The position numbers and the translations under genes are program-made. From assembly GCF_040807025.1 (NCBI RefSeq), contig NC_090982.1:52311112-52375111 (forward strand): a stretch of DNA of 64,000 nt, given 5' to 3'. The DNA comes from Struthio camelus (Eukaryota > Chordata > Aves > Struthioniformes > Struthionidae). The notes beneath the pieces were generated by a model. That model was not told the origin of the DNA, did no database searches, and was given only the letters and a program-made list of their open reading frames with translations. Below are positions 11,250 through 23,657 of the stretch, piece by piece (the stretch's first letter is position 1; every line of letters begins with the position of its first letter).

Positions 11250-14060
11250 CTAATTCAGAAAAAGTCTGGCACTTTCTGCACTCGTAGTAGTATAAGAGTC
11301 CTGGAGTCTTAAAATACCATTTATTCTGTAGAAAATGAGCCTTCTTTCTAAGAATACTCAGTACCATCCAGTAGAACTGGGCTGATGTGTCCTCAAATTC
11401 ACTGACAACTATGAAAAATATTTTGAGGTTCCTGACTGTGCATGCGTGCTAGAGATTAATCTGAAGCAGAGCATCCATGAACTTTTTAATATAAAACCTC
11501 CAGATGTATGTTAAGTATGTTTTATTCCAGACTTGCCACTGTGCAACTCTGGCACGTGTCTATAATAACAGGAATTGTAGTTGGGGGTTGGAAGTTCTAG
11601 GGCCAGCAAAAGCTCATTGTGCTCAGGAACAAACACCTCAAGTGAGCAAATACCTTATGTTTCTCTGTAATAATCCTTGTGATAACTCTCAGAGTTGAAT
11701 TAACAGATCCTGGAAAACACTACAGAGAAGATGACGCTTGCGCAGTTTTTCATGAACTGTGTTGCATATTCTTGAGCGCCATCTACTGTCACACTACTTT
11801 TGGAAATCTCCCTTCAGGAGAGCTTTCCCTTACTCATGGTCTTTATCAGGGCATGGAGACAGTATTTTGGTGCTTCCAGAGCTGCCACGACATGAACGAT
11901 AGCTCTTCAATTCTACATACCATAACCACAGAGCGGCAAGAAACTGTCTAAATATGTACCTTATTTTTTTTAAAAAAGTTATTTATTTAGTCTTCATTCT
12001 TAAACTCTTGCGTCACTGTTTTGCATATATCAACAGTTTCCAATAATTCATATGTAGCCTTTACATACGGGATAGAAATAAAACAGAATCCCCAAGGCTA
12101 AAATTCCCTACTGCTCAAATGAAATTAAATGTTGCCACAGTTACACCTTTGCTATGGAGTAAGCACTTAGAGGCACAGCACAGCTCTGAAGAAGGGGGAC
12201 AGTGGTTAGGATTTTTTGGAAGCAAGATAGTTCACAGCTGAGGGTACCCAACCATGAAGGAATCTTTTGTGACCACTATTAACTATTTCAACATCTAATA
12301 AAACCCAAAAATATTAAAGCTATCTATTTTGCAACTAAAAGTATGAAACAAGGCTATTGCTATGCTACATCTCCAGGGCGTAAATCTATCCCTGAGCGTT
12401 AGGTAGTCACATCAGCCCAGTTTCACGCCATTTAAATCACATTCTGCAAATCTTGCCTTTTTCCTAATGTAGCTCGCTTGTCATTTGACCTGGAGACCTG
12501 CTCTACAGGTGCTCTGAGAATATTCCTACACAGGTCTGTTTCATGGTGTCTGTTGGCCCAGGATGTCCTCGCAAGTTTCTCCGACTACCAAAGTAGGGCA
12601 GAGGCTGCAGTGGTCTGCTTCTGGTTCCTTGCCTAGTTGGATTTCTGTCAAGGCCTCACGTTACCCAACCTCTATAAATACAACAGTGACCACACAGTCT
12701 TGCCATAGCCACAGTAGCTCTTGAGAAAATACAAATAAAAAAAAAAATCCACAGATAAAATACACACCAAACACAAACACACAAATACTAGGCACCCCTG
12801 CTTTTTCCCAAGGTTCATTTTTTTCCCCTAATTCTAGGACTGACTTCCTGAACAGAGCTACTCTCCACTCCAGCCTTTCTTTACTAGTTCTGACAATTCA
12901 TTCCACTGTTGGCTTAGAAAAATTTTATTTCTTCATCTTCTTCTGCCATGCTTTGATATTTAGAACCAGTAATGGCAAAACACGTCTTGGAGATGTTGGA
13001 GACATGATCCTTGGCACTTACTATTTGATTCTTTTTCTTCCAAGTCCTCCTTGTTTTTTCATCTCTGGGGCAAGCCTTTCTGTTTATTCTTCTTAGATCA
13101 CTGAGGAAGGTCTTATTAACACAGAAAGCCATCACCTTGCTCCCAGGCCTCTTGCGTATAGAGAATTTTAGAATTCTTACATTATTCAACAGCAGCTCCT
13201 AATCTGTCGGATCAACACTGCAACAGGCTTGTTTTACAGAGATTTCAGGCCCTCAAAGAACGTTGCGTTTACAACGGTCTCATTCCTTTCGTTTTTTCCT
13301 ACTTCAGAGAGATCAATTTTAGGCCCTTGTGTCTAATTCCACTTACAGAATAACCCACCGATTAAACTCAACTATAGCAGCTCTTTATTTATACCAATGT
13401 ACGTTAAATAAAAAGTGATCCTTGTATTTGTAACTAGTTCTGAAAACTAGTTACAATATATGATGTACCTAAACTACAACAGAAATTCCAACAAATTATT
13501 CAGAGATAATTAGAACATAACATAAAAGCATTCTTAAAAATAGCTAGTTTTTCATCCAGAAGAGACGGACTTAAACAAAAACTCTTATTACGGTATTATG
13601 AGTACGTCCAAAAAAACATTTAGCCCAAAAAAACAAAACCAACCAACCAACCAACAAGCTATAGGCAAATCATATGCAGAAACCCAGTACAGACACAGCT
13701 AGGCACAAATCCTTGCAAGTGTCATCAGAACACTGAAGAATTCACCCAAGTCTGACTAGGTGCTTTTGACTCATTGTGTTACAGTATGCCACTGGTATAA
13801 AAGTACAAGCAGAACAGCTTAGAAAAATGCAGCCCAAATGAGATGAGAGGCTCTGGTTTCTAAAATTGTACATTTGAAGATCCCAATAAAAACGTAAGAG
13901 CATGTTTATTAGACCCCATTTTAAGAATATAATTGCTGCAGCTGCCCTCATTTCCTCACTTTCCGTACCAGACTGTAATACCAAATTGCTATTGCAATTT
14001 CAAAGCTAGCCTTAATTTATAACAACGTAACAGAGATAAGAAAATGTTTTTCCTCACTGT
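11250..14060. other. Non-coding stretch, no gene recognised
   Basis: Open frames here are short. One minus-strand frame at 12,914-13,189 looks lysine-rich and is interrupted by an AATA/GTAAGT donor-like motif, but no convincing acceptor accompanies it. A TATA-like CTATAAATA at about 12,671 has no gene beside it. Otherwise I see only simple repeats. Confidence 0.4.
13637..13655. repeat. (AACC)n microsatellite
   Basis: Nearly five copies of AACC lie in an A-rich context. Confidence 0.85.
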
Positions 14061-14065
14061 TTAAG

Positions 14066-14102
14066 GCTCATCCATTTGCTCACAATTACAATAAACATGT
14101 GC
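14066..14102 (+). CDS. Possible 37-base exon upstream of the 15.6-kb exon
   Basis: A good pyrimidine tract and acceptor (TTTTTCCTCACTGTTTAAG) and a GTAAGT donor bracket 37 bases. In the frame AHPFAHNYNKHV it ends one base into a codon, which matches the entry phase of the exon at 15,620. Very short exons are easy to find by chance, so support is weak. Confidence 0.2.
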
Positions 14103-14699
14103 GTAAGTCCCTCACTAGCTACGCTATTCAGGTGTTCGAAAAATGACTGAAAAGTTGGCCATGGAGATCTGATCTTCAAGTCAGATTGCAAGTAAATGAA
14201 GCAGACAGATTCCACATTGAATCTCTTGTTTGCGTGTTCAGTCAGATACTGTCATCAACACAGAGACTGAGTAAAAGCTTGATGACATCTCCAATTTTCA
14301 GTATTTTCCATTGAAAGGAAAGAAATAATAAGCAGGAATAAAATTTGGTCATTTAACTCCTGATTATTTCACGGGTTGACTGTTCGAGGCTATAGCAATA
14401 TACTTAACAGGTACAAATCAAAGCTAAAGGACAAGAATCGCTCACCCCGGTGACCAGACTCTCAGCCATAACTGCTCACATCCAGACAGGATGTATTATG
14501 GCTGAACAGGACTAGACAAAGAGTTAGAGGTGTATAGTATAGGTCCAAACACACATAATCCGAGCATTAAAAAACAGCCTCTAATCCAGTGGACTCTACG
14601 CACAAACATTAAGAGGAAAAATACGTCTCCACGTAGCCTCCATCTCTAGCTATCCCATACAAGGATCAAGTCAAAATTCTGTTTCAACAGCCACTGATA

Positions 14700-14759
14700 C
14701 AGAAAAGCAAACTTGCATTCCTGTAGTTGCAGAAAAGCAAACTTGCATTCCTGTAGTTG
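14700..14759. repeat. Perfect 30-bp tandem duplication
   Basis: Two adjacent identical 30-base units each begin CAGAAAAGCAAACTTGC. Exact identity points to a recent duplication or slippage event. No gene is affected. Confidence 0.95.
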
Positions 14760-15619
14760 AAGGTTCAAGTAGTCTCTTGCTGTTTAGTGCTGCAATTTGA
14801 AAAACATTCATGGTTACTCTTTGGGTCAGAGGTTCCCAAGGCAGCATCATGCCAAAGAACTCCCTAGGAGAATCTGTTATTTAGCCAAAAATGTATTGCT
14901 GTAAATCAGTATCATTCAAACTGCACTAGGTGAACTAGTGATTTGAACAGGTAGCTTGAATACCTATCAAATGGGCCTCAAATACTGAAGTAGGGCTTTC
15001 ACTGTTAACGAATAAAACATTTATTGTTCACTTTTGCATACAGTTCTTATGCGGTTTCATTATTTACATTTTAATAACTATTTTTAGGACATCCTGCAGT
15101 ATTTTTAACTGAAAACACTGTATTTTATAAGCAGTCATGGGCGTTCAAAGTTCCCCAAACATGGAGTTTCTAAGGAGTTACTCTTTCTACACAGAACTTG
15201 ACAGTTATCTCCACATCACTCACCACGGATTGATACTGTTCTCACTTCAGTTTTATTCCATAGACATGCACCATTGTCTTAAAGCTTTTAGGTAACCTTT
15301 GTCTTCCTTTAACTCTTTGGCACTGAGCTTTGCTCTGCTACAACCAAAACAGTTCATTATTGGTGTGGGTTTTTTTTTTTTTTAAATAAATAAAAAAGTG
15401 TTTCAAATGTTGAGCCAATTTCAAATGGAATCGCTCACATTTCGTGCATTAGAGACCAAAATAGTCCTAACACAGGAGATCAAACAACAAAAAATTTTGC
15501 CCTTTCGCCTGCGTTAGAAGTTTATGTTGAGGTCCATGAGAAATACATGGAAGAGTAGCACTTGACAGAAAAATAACACTACAATGAATGATCACTTGTT
15601 TCAGAATTTTTGCTTCTAG

Positions 15620-15826
15620 AACAGCAGCAGTTAAAGCAGTTCCGTATTCAACCTACAACATATAACGTCACAAAAAAGAGCCAACAGACACACGCAAAGT
15701 CTCTTCTTCGACATCAAATATCAAGTGATATTATACTGAGAAAAAAGGGACATTATATTGAGAAAAATGTACAAAGCATTAAAACAATGGATTCCCCTCC
15801 CTGTCCAGGATTCTGGAGAATTTCAA
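15620..15826 (+). CDS. Candidate internal coding exon, unidentified protein
   Basis: After the acceptor TTTTTGCTTCTAG, 207 bases are open in one frame. The donor (TTTCAA then GTAAAA) is reasonable. The peptide starts QQQLKQFRIQPTTYNV, is rich in Lys, Gln and His, and ends SIKTMDSPPCPGFWRIS. It enters after one base of a codon and leaves after one base. The next candidate exon at 17,700 supplies the missing two bases in an open frame, giving RIS-N-DDDD. The Gln/Lys-rich body followed by a Pro/Trp motif and an acidic patch resembles the tail of a nuclear protein, but I cannot name a family. Chance remains possible. Confidence 0.35.
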
Positions 15827-17699
15827 GTAAAACAGCCTGAATCTCAGCTGACAATGAGAGCTATGAAAGAAGATAGATAGTAGTAACACATCAATGGACT
15901 TACACTAACATATGTGAGTGTTAATGCCACCCTACTGGTAAAATTTAGTGGATTTATATTGTATTTCCCTTGATTGCATATTTTTTATATTTCCCCAGAC
16001 TGTAGAGAAGCTTACCATCAGGAAGCATGTTCATCCACAACTTCCCAAGGTAAGCACAAATACAGCTAAAAACAAGAAGTTTTGTCCATACCAAGTTCAC
16101 TTCAATTGTCCTGTAATCTGAAACTCTCATTCTTTCAGTGAAAAACCACACCCCGCTTTCTGGGAGGCTGACTTTGATCTAGCCTCTTTCTGGTACATAT
16201 GGTCAGCATCTGACTTAGCAAACAGTGACTAAAGTACATTTTCCTGTGTCAACCTTTAAATATGCCTGTTCTCTTAATCTCTGCTAGCCATATGGAGGAT
16301 GAAGTAACCTGCTTTGAGAAGAAGAAAATAGTGTCAGGTGTTACTTTGTAATCTTTTATAAATTTGTTCCAAAAGAGAAGAGGTTGCAAGTTTCCTCCAC
16401 TGTTTAATACCCACAGAGACATTACACGTGCTTCTGCAAACAGAAGAGAACCTGTATTGAAATCCATCCCATGTCAATTCCTCAATAAATTGCAGAGATA
16501 CACTCCTCAGAGAGTGTTTAGATAAAACTGATATGGAGTCATTATTCAGATTTGTAAGGCTTAATTTCAAGGAATCTCTTTACATTTTATCTATGAATTA
16601 ATAGCAGGCCTCAGTTAAATGATTTCTCATCAAATTGAACAAGGTAGTGAAAATACAGGGTTAAAAACAGTAGGATATTTAAACTACTAAACTGAATAGT
16701 TAAAACTTTAAAAGCTACTGCATACTTTCAAAACTTATATCTGACTAAAAGGAAAAAGATAGGAGAACATTTCCCTTTTTGAATCAAACGGTATGAGAAG
16801 AAGTGAGCTTGGGTACTGATATGAAATGCTTCTAAGGAGTCTGTCCGTGTATTTCAGTTTCCACGTGGCTGAAATGACTGCATCTCTTTTTAAAATGCAA
16901 CTGCCGTTAAAGAAATACTTGTAGCGTGTGCATTCATCCCTAGCACTCGACCATTGGCAAAGCTCAGTGTGCCACTCCTTTTACCCTCAAGAGCACCTCT
17001 AGCCATTGTGAGCTCACATAAACATTGAATTACCTGGCAAAAGTTTAAAAAAAAAAAAAAAAGCACTCTACCAATTGCTTACGAGTAAGAGTAAACAGGT
17101 GGGTGCCCTCCAAAACAGCATGCATGTATATATTATCTGCTAAATCCTTGTTCGTTAAGGAGCTGCATAAGAAAAAGACTCCAGCACTTCCCATCCTATA
17201 AGCAATCTATGAGCCTGAATAAGAGATATAGAAGGTTTGCACAGTCACAGTTTCATAAATCCTTTGATCAACACAGCATTTTTTCCACGCCATTTTAAGG
17301 CAAGAACAACTGTAATAAAAGGGAAGTAAGACATGACCGCACTGCTCTAAGAAACAGAAGGGTACCCATGAAAGTTAACTTCAGTTTCTCCGCTTCTCTA
17401 AGCTTCCCGTCTATTCAGCGCGAACAGAGAGAGGATCCTTACAGGGGAAAAATGCACGTGAAATCAGTTTTTGCTCCGATTTGCTCGAGAGAAGCTTCTG
17501 TTTCCACTGAACGTAGAGGGATCCTGGGGAGAATCACTGTGATATACAGCCAGCTTTTATGATATTGTCCCATTATTGAACTATGGGCTTTGATCACAGA
17601 TGATATTTTGATCACAGTGAAGGGAAATTCTATGTCCCTTTAAGTAGCATCCAAGGGCTCAGCACCAATGTTCAAACTGTAGTCCGTTTTTTCCCCCAG

Positions 17700-17755
17700 A
17701 TGATGACGACGACTTCAATATCCCTTCACAAGCCAAGGAAAATACTGCTTTTTGA
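17700..17755 (+). CDS. Candidate terminal coding exon with acidic patch
   Basis: One of the best acceptors in the window (CCGTTTTTTCCCCCAG) leads into a short frame that, joined to the exon ending at 15,826, reads NDDDDFNIPSQAKENTAF and stops at TGA 17,753-17,755. The phase fits the upstream exon. A possible polyadenylation hexamer AATAAA lies near 18,233. A second frame beginning ATGATG is also open for 26 codons, so the coding frame is not proven by the sequence alone. Confidence 0.35.
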
Positions 17756-20700
17756 TTCTCTCCTTTTTGCATTCTACATGTAAAGCAGATGTCTCTCTGG
17801 GACAAAAGCTGCATCTCACTGGGCATAAGATTGACTTCTGAGGATTCTGACATGCTTCTTCACGCCTACAGTAATACTGTCTGTCTTCTACAACCAAGTT
17901 CCTGCTGAAATTTGATGAAACAAAGAACAGAAAAGCACAGTAGAAAATGGTTTTCCCTGGTCTGTAAGAGAAAATTGAATCCCAGGGGATTTCCGTCACC
18001 CTTTCCCTAATTTACTTGGCCTCAGCATTCTAGGACTTCATGCAGTCCTAGTGAAATTCAGTTATTTTATGGAATTAAAGGAACCAGCACCTACCACATC
18101 ATCATGTTCCAAGGCTCTGTGTAAAGCTGAAACACTTAAAATAACTGGTGATGCTGTCAATTTTGGCAGAATATATTTTCATCTCATTTCATTATAGTTT
18201 TAACTTTGTATTTGGTTAAGGCTTCCGTGGTAAATAAATTGGGGGGAACTGTTGTAAATACGTGCTTTAAAGTGGATTTCCCTCTCTCTAGGAAGGCGTG
18301 TTTGAGGGGAGTCATGAACAATGCATGTAATTAACACTACATTTACATTTGGATAGATGTCAGGATCTATTCTTATCCTGTCGTGCCATTACCAAGCATC
18401 TGCATATGCTTAATAGGCAAAATATTTAATAAGCTCAGTCTCTTCAGTTAGGCCTCGTTTTCACAACTAAACTTTCACAATGAAAGGTGATATAAAGTAA
18501 ACAGTACTAGAGGACCAACTGTCTTTAAAAAGTTTCCATCACGTCTTCATTCATCTTTGACACTGTAAGCCACAAAGGAACATAAATCCAAGATACATGT
18601 AAGTGACCAGAGGAAAAGAAACACTGAAATCAGTATTACCATTTTGAAATCTTAGGCTAACTTCAACCCTCTATGCTAATTCTAAATTCAGTGTGTTGCT
18701 ATTTGATTTGTAATACAGTGAATATTAGGGTTACTTTGTGATCAGGAATTGAAGAGAACTGATCATCTACATTGTTTAATTACACACTAAATCTGGAAAA
18801 GATTCATAGCTTGCCTTTTCATTTCTAACCTTCTTACTTCACTGACAATTTCAATTATTTTTGTGTTAAATACATTAGTGAAATAAAATAAAGCATTAGA
18901 ACTGACCAATACTTCAAAGCTACTGGGAATTAATTTTTTAGTATTTATATTCTGAAGTGACAAACACGCATCAGAAGGGAAATTCAGGAACACTTCAACC
19001 AGCCTTAGGAAACAGCAGAGACGGAGAAAAATTCTGACTGACAGATCAAAGAGTAACAGTTGCAGAAAAATAATAATAATAAAAAAGGGCAAAGCAAAGC
19101 ACTTTCTAAGAAAATATATCAAGTCCCAGATTATTTAAGATTTCCTGACACTTAGCTTAAAGCACACTTGGTTTTTCCCACTATGTATATAATTAACAAA
19201 GCGTTAAGGACAAATACTAATGATACTCTGTATTAGTGATGAAGTACATACATTGTGGTTTGCATCAATTGATCTCAATGGGTTAAAAAAAAAGAGATGG
19301 CAAAAGGCTCATGATACAGTGAGTACATCAAGATAGGATGATACATCTCTGCATCTTACAGGAAAGTACTACTTGTGCTAGGCTATTTGGTTCATGCGTT
19401 GCCAAAACTCGTATGTCAGTGTATGTTTACGGCCTCCTCAGTGAGCACCAGATGGGACTGAGTTACGCTCATCACCCCGACAGCACCCTTGCAGGGCAAG
19501 CAGAGAAGATAAATCCCATCCCTCCCCACTTTCCAGACACAGACACGTTTAAGGTTCAACGCACAAAGACGGATCTCTCACGTTTTGTGCAGGGTGTGAC
19601 TTTCATCCGCTTTCTGCATTTATACGCTTTAATTAGAGCGGTCTGTGCAGCCCCTGTGTATTAGCAGCTTGAAAAAACTGTACAAGCAAAGCTGAGAGGT
19701 TCTGAAGTCCTAAGGGCGCACAAAGAAATACTCACATTACCTGCACGGCAAAAACGCTGCAACCAGCTCAGAACAGAAATTTGTTCAGTATTTAACCTTA
19801 CAACCCTCCTGCATTCCTCTCAAAGGACAACAGCTTTCCATGTACAGAAAAACAGCCCTCCAGCCATCCAACAGGCTTCAATGCTATAAAAAGATAAAAG
19901 AAAAGGAAGGATACAAAACACCCAGCTCAGAACTGAAACACTTCAACAGACTCAATTTTTGAAGCCCTTCAGAATGCTTTGAGTTCTGTGTGTGTTTGAA
20001 AGCAAGGACCAAGATACTCAGAAACAAAACGGAAGGGGGTCATTAACTGAGTGCATGCTTCTCAACATCCTTAAATTTTTAAGATCTTCTCCTTTTTACA
20101 TAACTATAGAATTGAGAGTAAAACCTTGAGTTTGTTTTATAAGACAGAAAGAAGAAGAGTATCCATCAGGTTTTTTGTATTTTATATAGCTTTCATTGTT
20201 TTAAGAAACTTATTCTGCCCATTATACTTTCAAATCTTATTTGTGACCTCACTGTAGTGAAATCAAAAAATGAATATGACCAACTTCTTTTGGAGAAACA
20301 GATTCTCCCTTATTTTCCCCAAAGGATCTCAAAGATAACAATATGTTTTCTATGTGCATCTGGGTCCAGGATGTCCGGCATTAATATATCACTGACAACA
20401 AAAACTGTCTCTTTTCTGCCTCACTAGTAAGTTATCTAGAAACACCTGGTTGGACACTGGCTAAATGCACCATTATGTGATTGTCTTCCTGGATTTTTTT
20501 CCCCCCACATCCAAACATTACTCTTAAAGAAAATAGAGCCACCATATGTAATTATTTTTTCTTCTTAACAAAGACACTAAATACAAATGTATTAACTCTT
20601 TCCTGAAAATTGAGCCTCTTAGGAAAAACAGCAGTATTTTCTTTTTTGGCAGGAATGCTTAGAAGAAACAGGCAAAATATTTTCTCAAAACAGTCACTAC

Positions 20701-23631
20701 AAGCAAGACAAATCACTCATACGCAAGGTTAACTTTGTTTTAAATATCTAAACATCTCATAAGGCAGTCTTTTTTTTTTTTTTTTTGGTCCAGTTCACAC
20801 ATTATTTGATAATGGAGAAAGTAAAAGCACGTCAAGGCCTCCTTTGTATAAGGCCAATTAGAGAAATTCACAATTGAGGTAATTCTTCCCTCAGGGTTCA
20901 GAGGAAAACAGTGGGGCACAAAGAAGCTGAATTCCTGTCCTGGTACGTGGACCTGTTCAACCCTTTCCAAGACCGAGTTCTGCTTGTGATACTTGGCTGA
21001 AGTTTCTCAAAGTCAGATAATTCTGACAGTAATTGCTTAGGTGTGAAGGTGAGAATGTTCAACAACGTTATTGTATCGAATGCAGGCAATGATCACTCGT
21101 GTTTGTACGATTTGCAGCTCTAGAAAACTGACGCAAAAATCTCAGTGACTGTTGAATCACTACAGAGTGGAAGATTTGCTTCAGTAGGAACCTTTGAGGA
21201 TTTTTTTTTCTTTTTTGAAGCAAAATTGAGGTCGTATGCAAATAATAACGTTTGCGTTTACAGGACAAGACGTTTGACAATACAAAGGTTAAAACAGCTA
21301 GCCTCCGACTGGATGCCTATCTCCTTCCCTGGAAGCAGGACCAAGCAAGCCTCAGGTTCACTGAAAGATCGTTGTGTTCTGATGAACTAGGGACACTTTA
21401 CAGATCAGCACTCACATTAGGGAAACGAGCAGGAGGGAGATCTTATGAACCTTATTATTGACATCAAGCAAAGAAGAACACCGACTTAAAGTCTGCTTTC
21501 AAGCTCATTCAAAAGCATGGTTTAGAGCAAAACAACAGTTTGTAACCAATCAGAATCAAAAAGAAGGGGGCGAGGGAGGAACACACACACACAAAATAGC
21601 AAAACAAAAACATGCCCTATTAACTTAAAAAAACATTATTTCATACAAATCTAGCTAGGAACCATCACTCACATCCAAGTTAACTCATATGGAAAGGCTT
21701 TGTTAAAGCCACTGTCTTAGCAGGTGAGGAGAGTTCATTAACCTGTCCCCATTATTAACACATTTGTAATCTCTTGTAACAACATTGACCATAATGCATT
21801 TAGTCAGTACAGTATTTGTTAGAAAGACTGCATTACAGAGGAATAACACTGAACTTCAAAATTAAGCAAACATGGATACTGCAGTTTTCCTGGTAAGGAT
21901 TTCTGTAGAGCGAAAAATTCACTTTTTCCCTGGAATGTTTAAGATTCAGAAATCTTTATTCTTTGCATTCATTTAGCTTTTCTAGTAGCAAGACTCTTCT
22001 TTCTCCCTCCGCTCCTTCATCCACTCACAGCTGCTAATAAACTGTGCAGATGGCACAGATGAAACCATTTTGACTATTTTCAATTCGCACTGTATAGCAA
22101 AAATAAACTTTGAAACGTTTTATGGAAAAATAAAGATACGACTCATTAACATGCAAGTGAACGAGGGAGGACAAAAAGCTACTAGTGATTTGAGCTGATT
22201 TCAACAGCACCAAAGACGGTCTAAAACATCAGTCAAGCTGAGAAATAGTGGCAGAATTTAGTACTTCTTGGTAACTAAGTACTCTTCCATTTTGAAAAGA
22301 AAATTTTGTATCACTGTCCATCATTAGCAAACTCTGTGGAAAAAGGTTGGCAAGAGCAAAGTTACTGAGTACTTCTGACAGCATCTGACTGCCTTCCCTT
22401 TTCAGGTGGCAAAACATTATTCTTACAGTAGGAATTCTGTCCAGTGTTCCGAGAATGTTTAACAATGAAGTAATTCCTTCGTCTAGCAGAAAGATTTTTC
22501 CAGGATTTCCTATACAATTGTTAAGTAATCACACTTAAGCTAGCTGGACCCCTGACTAAAAATGGTGTGTCTCCACTTTCCTGGGTTTCATTCCGAGTAT
22601 TCTGTTCTGTGCTCTGCCCCAGGGACAGATTTAAGCTCCTACAAATATCATCTTAAGTTTTTGTGATAGTCCTCTCTATCTGTCCACCAATAGTGCTGGT
22701 GATCACAGAACAATTGTTCAAGCATTTGGTGACAGCAGGTCTTCACCAAACACACACAGAATGCTTCCAGTTTCAACCTTATTTTCCTCTGCAGCTTCAT
22801 TTCCCTAAGGTTGAGCTGCTGTTGATGAAAGAACAAACACCACTGTGACCAGCATTCACAGATCCTCTTCTTTGAGGTGTATGCATTATCCTAGTGCAGT
22901 ATACCTGGTAATATTAGACTGCATTACAACTATACACAGGTAAGCTTGCTGATTTTAGAGTTTAGTGCTCTGAAGTAGAAAACAAAGCTGACTTTAGCAT
23001 AAGCAAGCATACTAAAATATTTTGTACATGCATGCAGTTAAGTGAGGAGTAGAGAACACCAGCTTTGAAATAAGTATCTAGGGCTCATTATCTACAGAAA
23101 CACCCAACCAATAATTCAGACTCTCGGTTTTCGCTGGTGGAAAAAGATTTAAATAAATACCTGCTATTTCATCTCCCAACACATGGCGGCGGGAGGAACA
23201 GGACCACCAGTCTTTCAATCTACCCAAAGGCTGGCAATGGCTGTTCACTCCAAACTAAACATTGTCCCAGTCAGCGGAGCAGCCGCACGACACATTTTAG
23301 AGTAGCGCTGTAGTTGTCAGTCCAATTCAACTCTAACCAATACAGTAGGATATAAACCTGCAGTCCCTTGATTACACTCTGCACGTTGCCTTCTTGCCTG
23401 CCCAGTTCTGTTGCTGTCATCCTTCACAGATATTTTGATCAACACGTCTTATTTCAAATGACTTGTAGTGAGAACCTGAAGGAAGCTGATGCTTTCTCAT
23501 TTTTTTCTGTAATTAAGGTTATCTTGCCGCTGTAAGCTTGCAGGTCTTCTTTTTTCTAGCCTACTTGGACTTCATTGGTAAGCATCCCAAGTACAAAGCA
23601 TGAGACAGTAGTGCTTACAGGAGAAGACAGA

Positions 23632-23657
23632 GTGCGCGCGCGCATACGTGCACATAT
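23632..23657. repeat. 26-bp alternating purine-pyrimidine tract
   Basis: Purines and pyrimidines alternate without error through GTGCGCGCGCGC and on through CATACGTGCACATAT. The CG-rich half is the classic sequence type that can flip into left-handed Z-DNA. Confidence 0.85.

Noticed and set aside
19360..19560. Plus-strand open segment after CTCTGCATCTTACAG, with many CpG codons
   Set aside because: The only donor at a sensible place (AAG then GTTCAA) is poor, and no partner exon was found. Kept as a note only.
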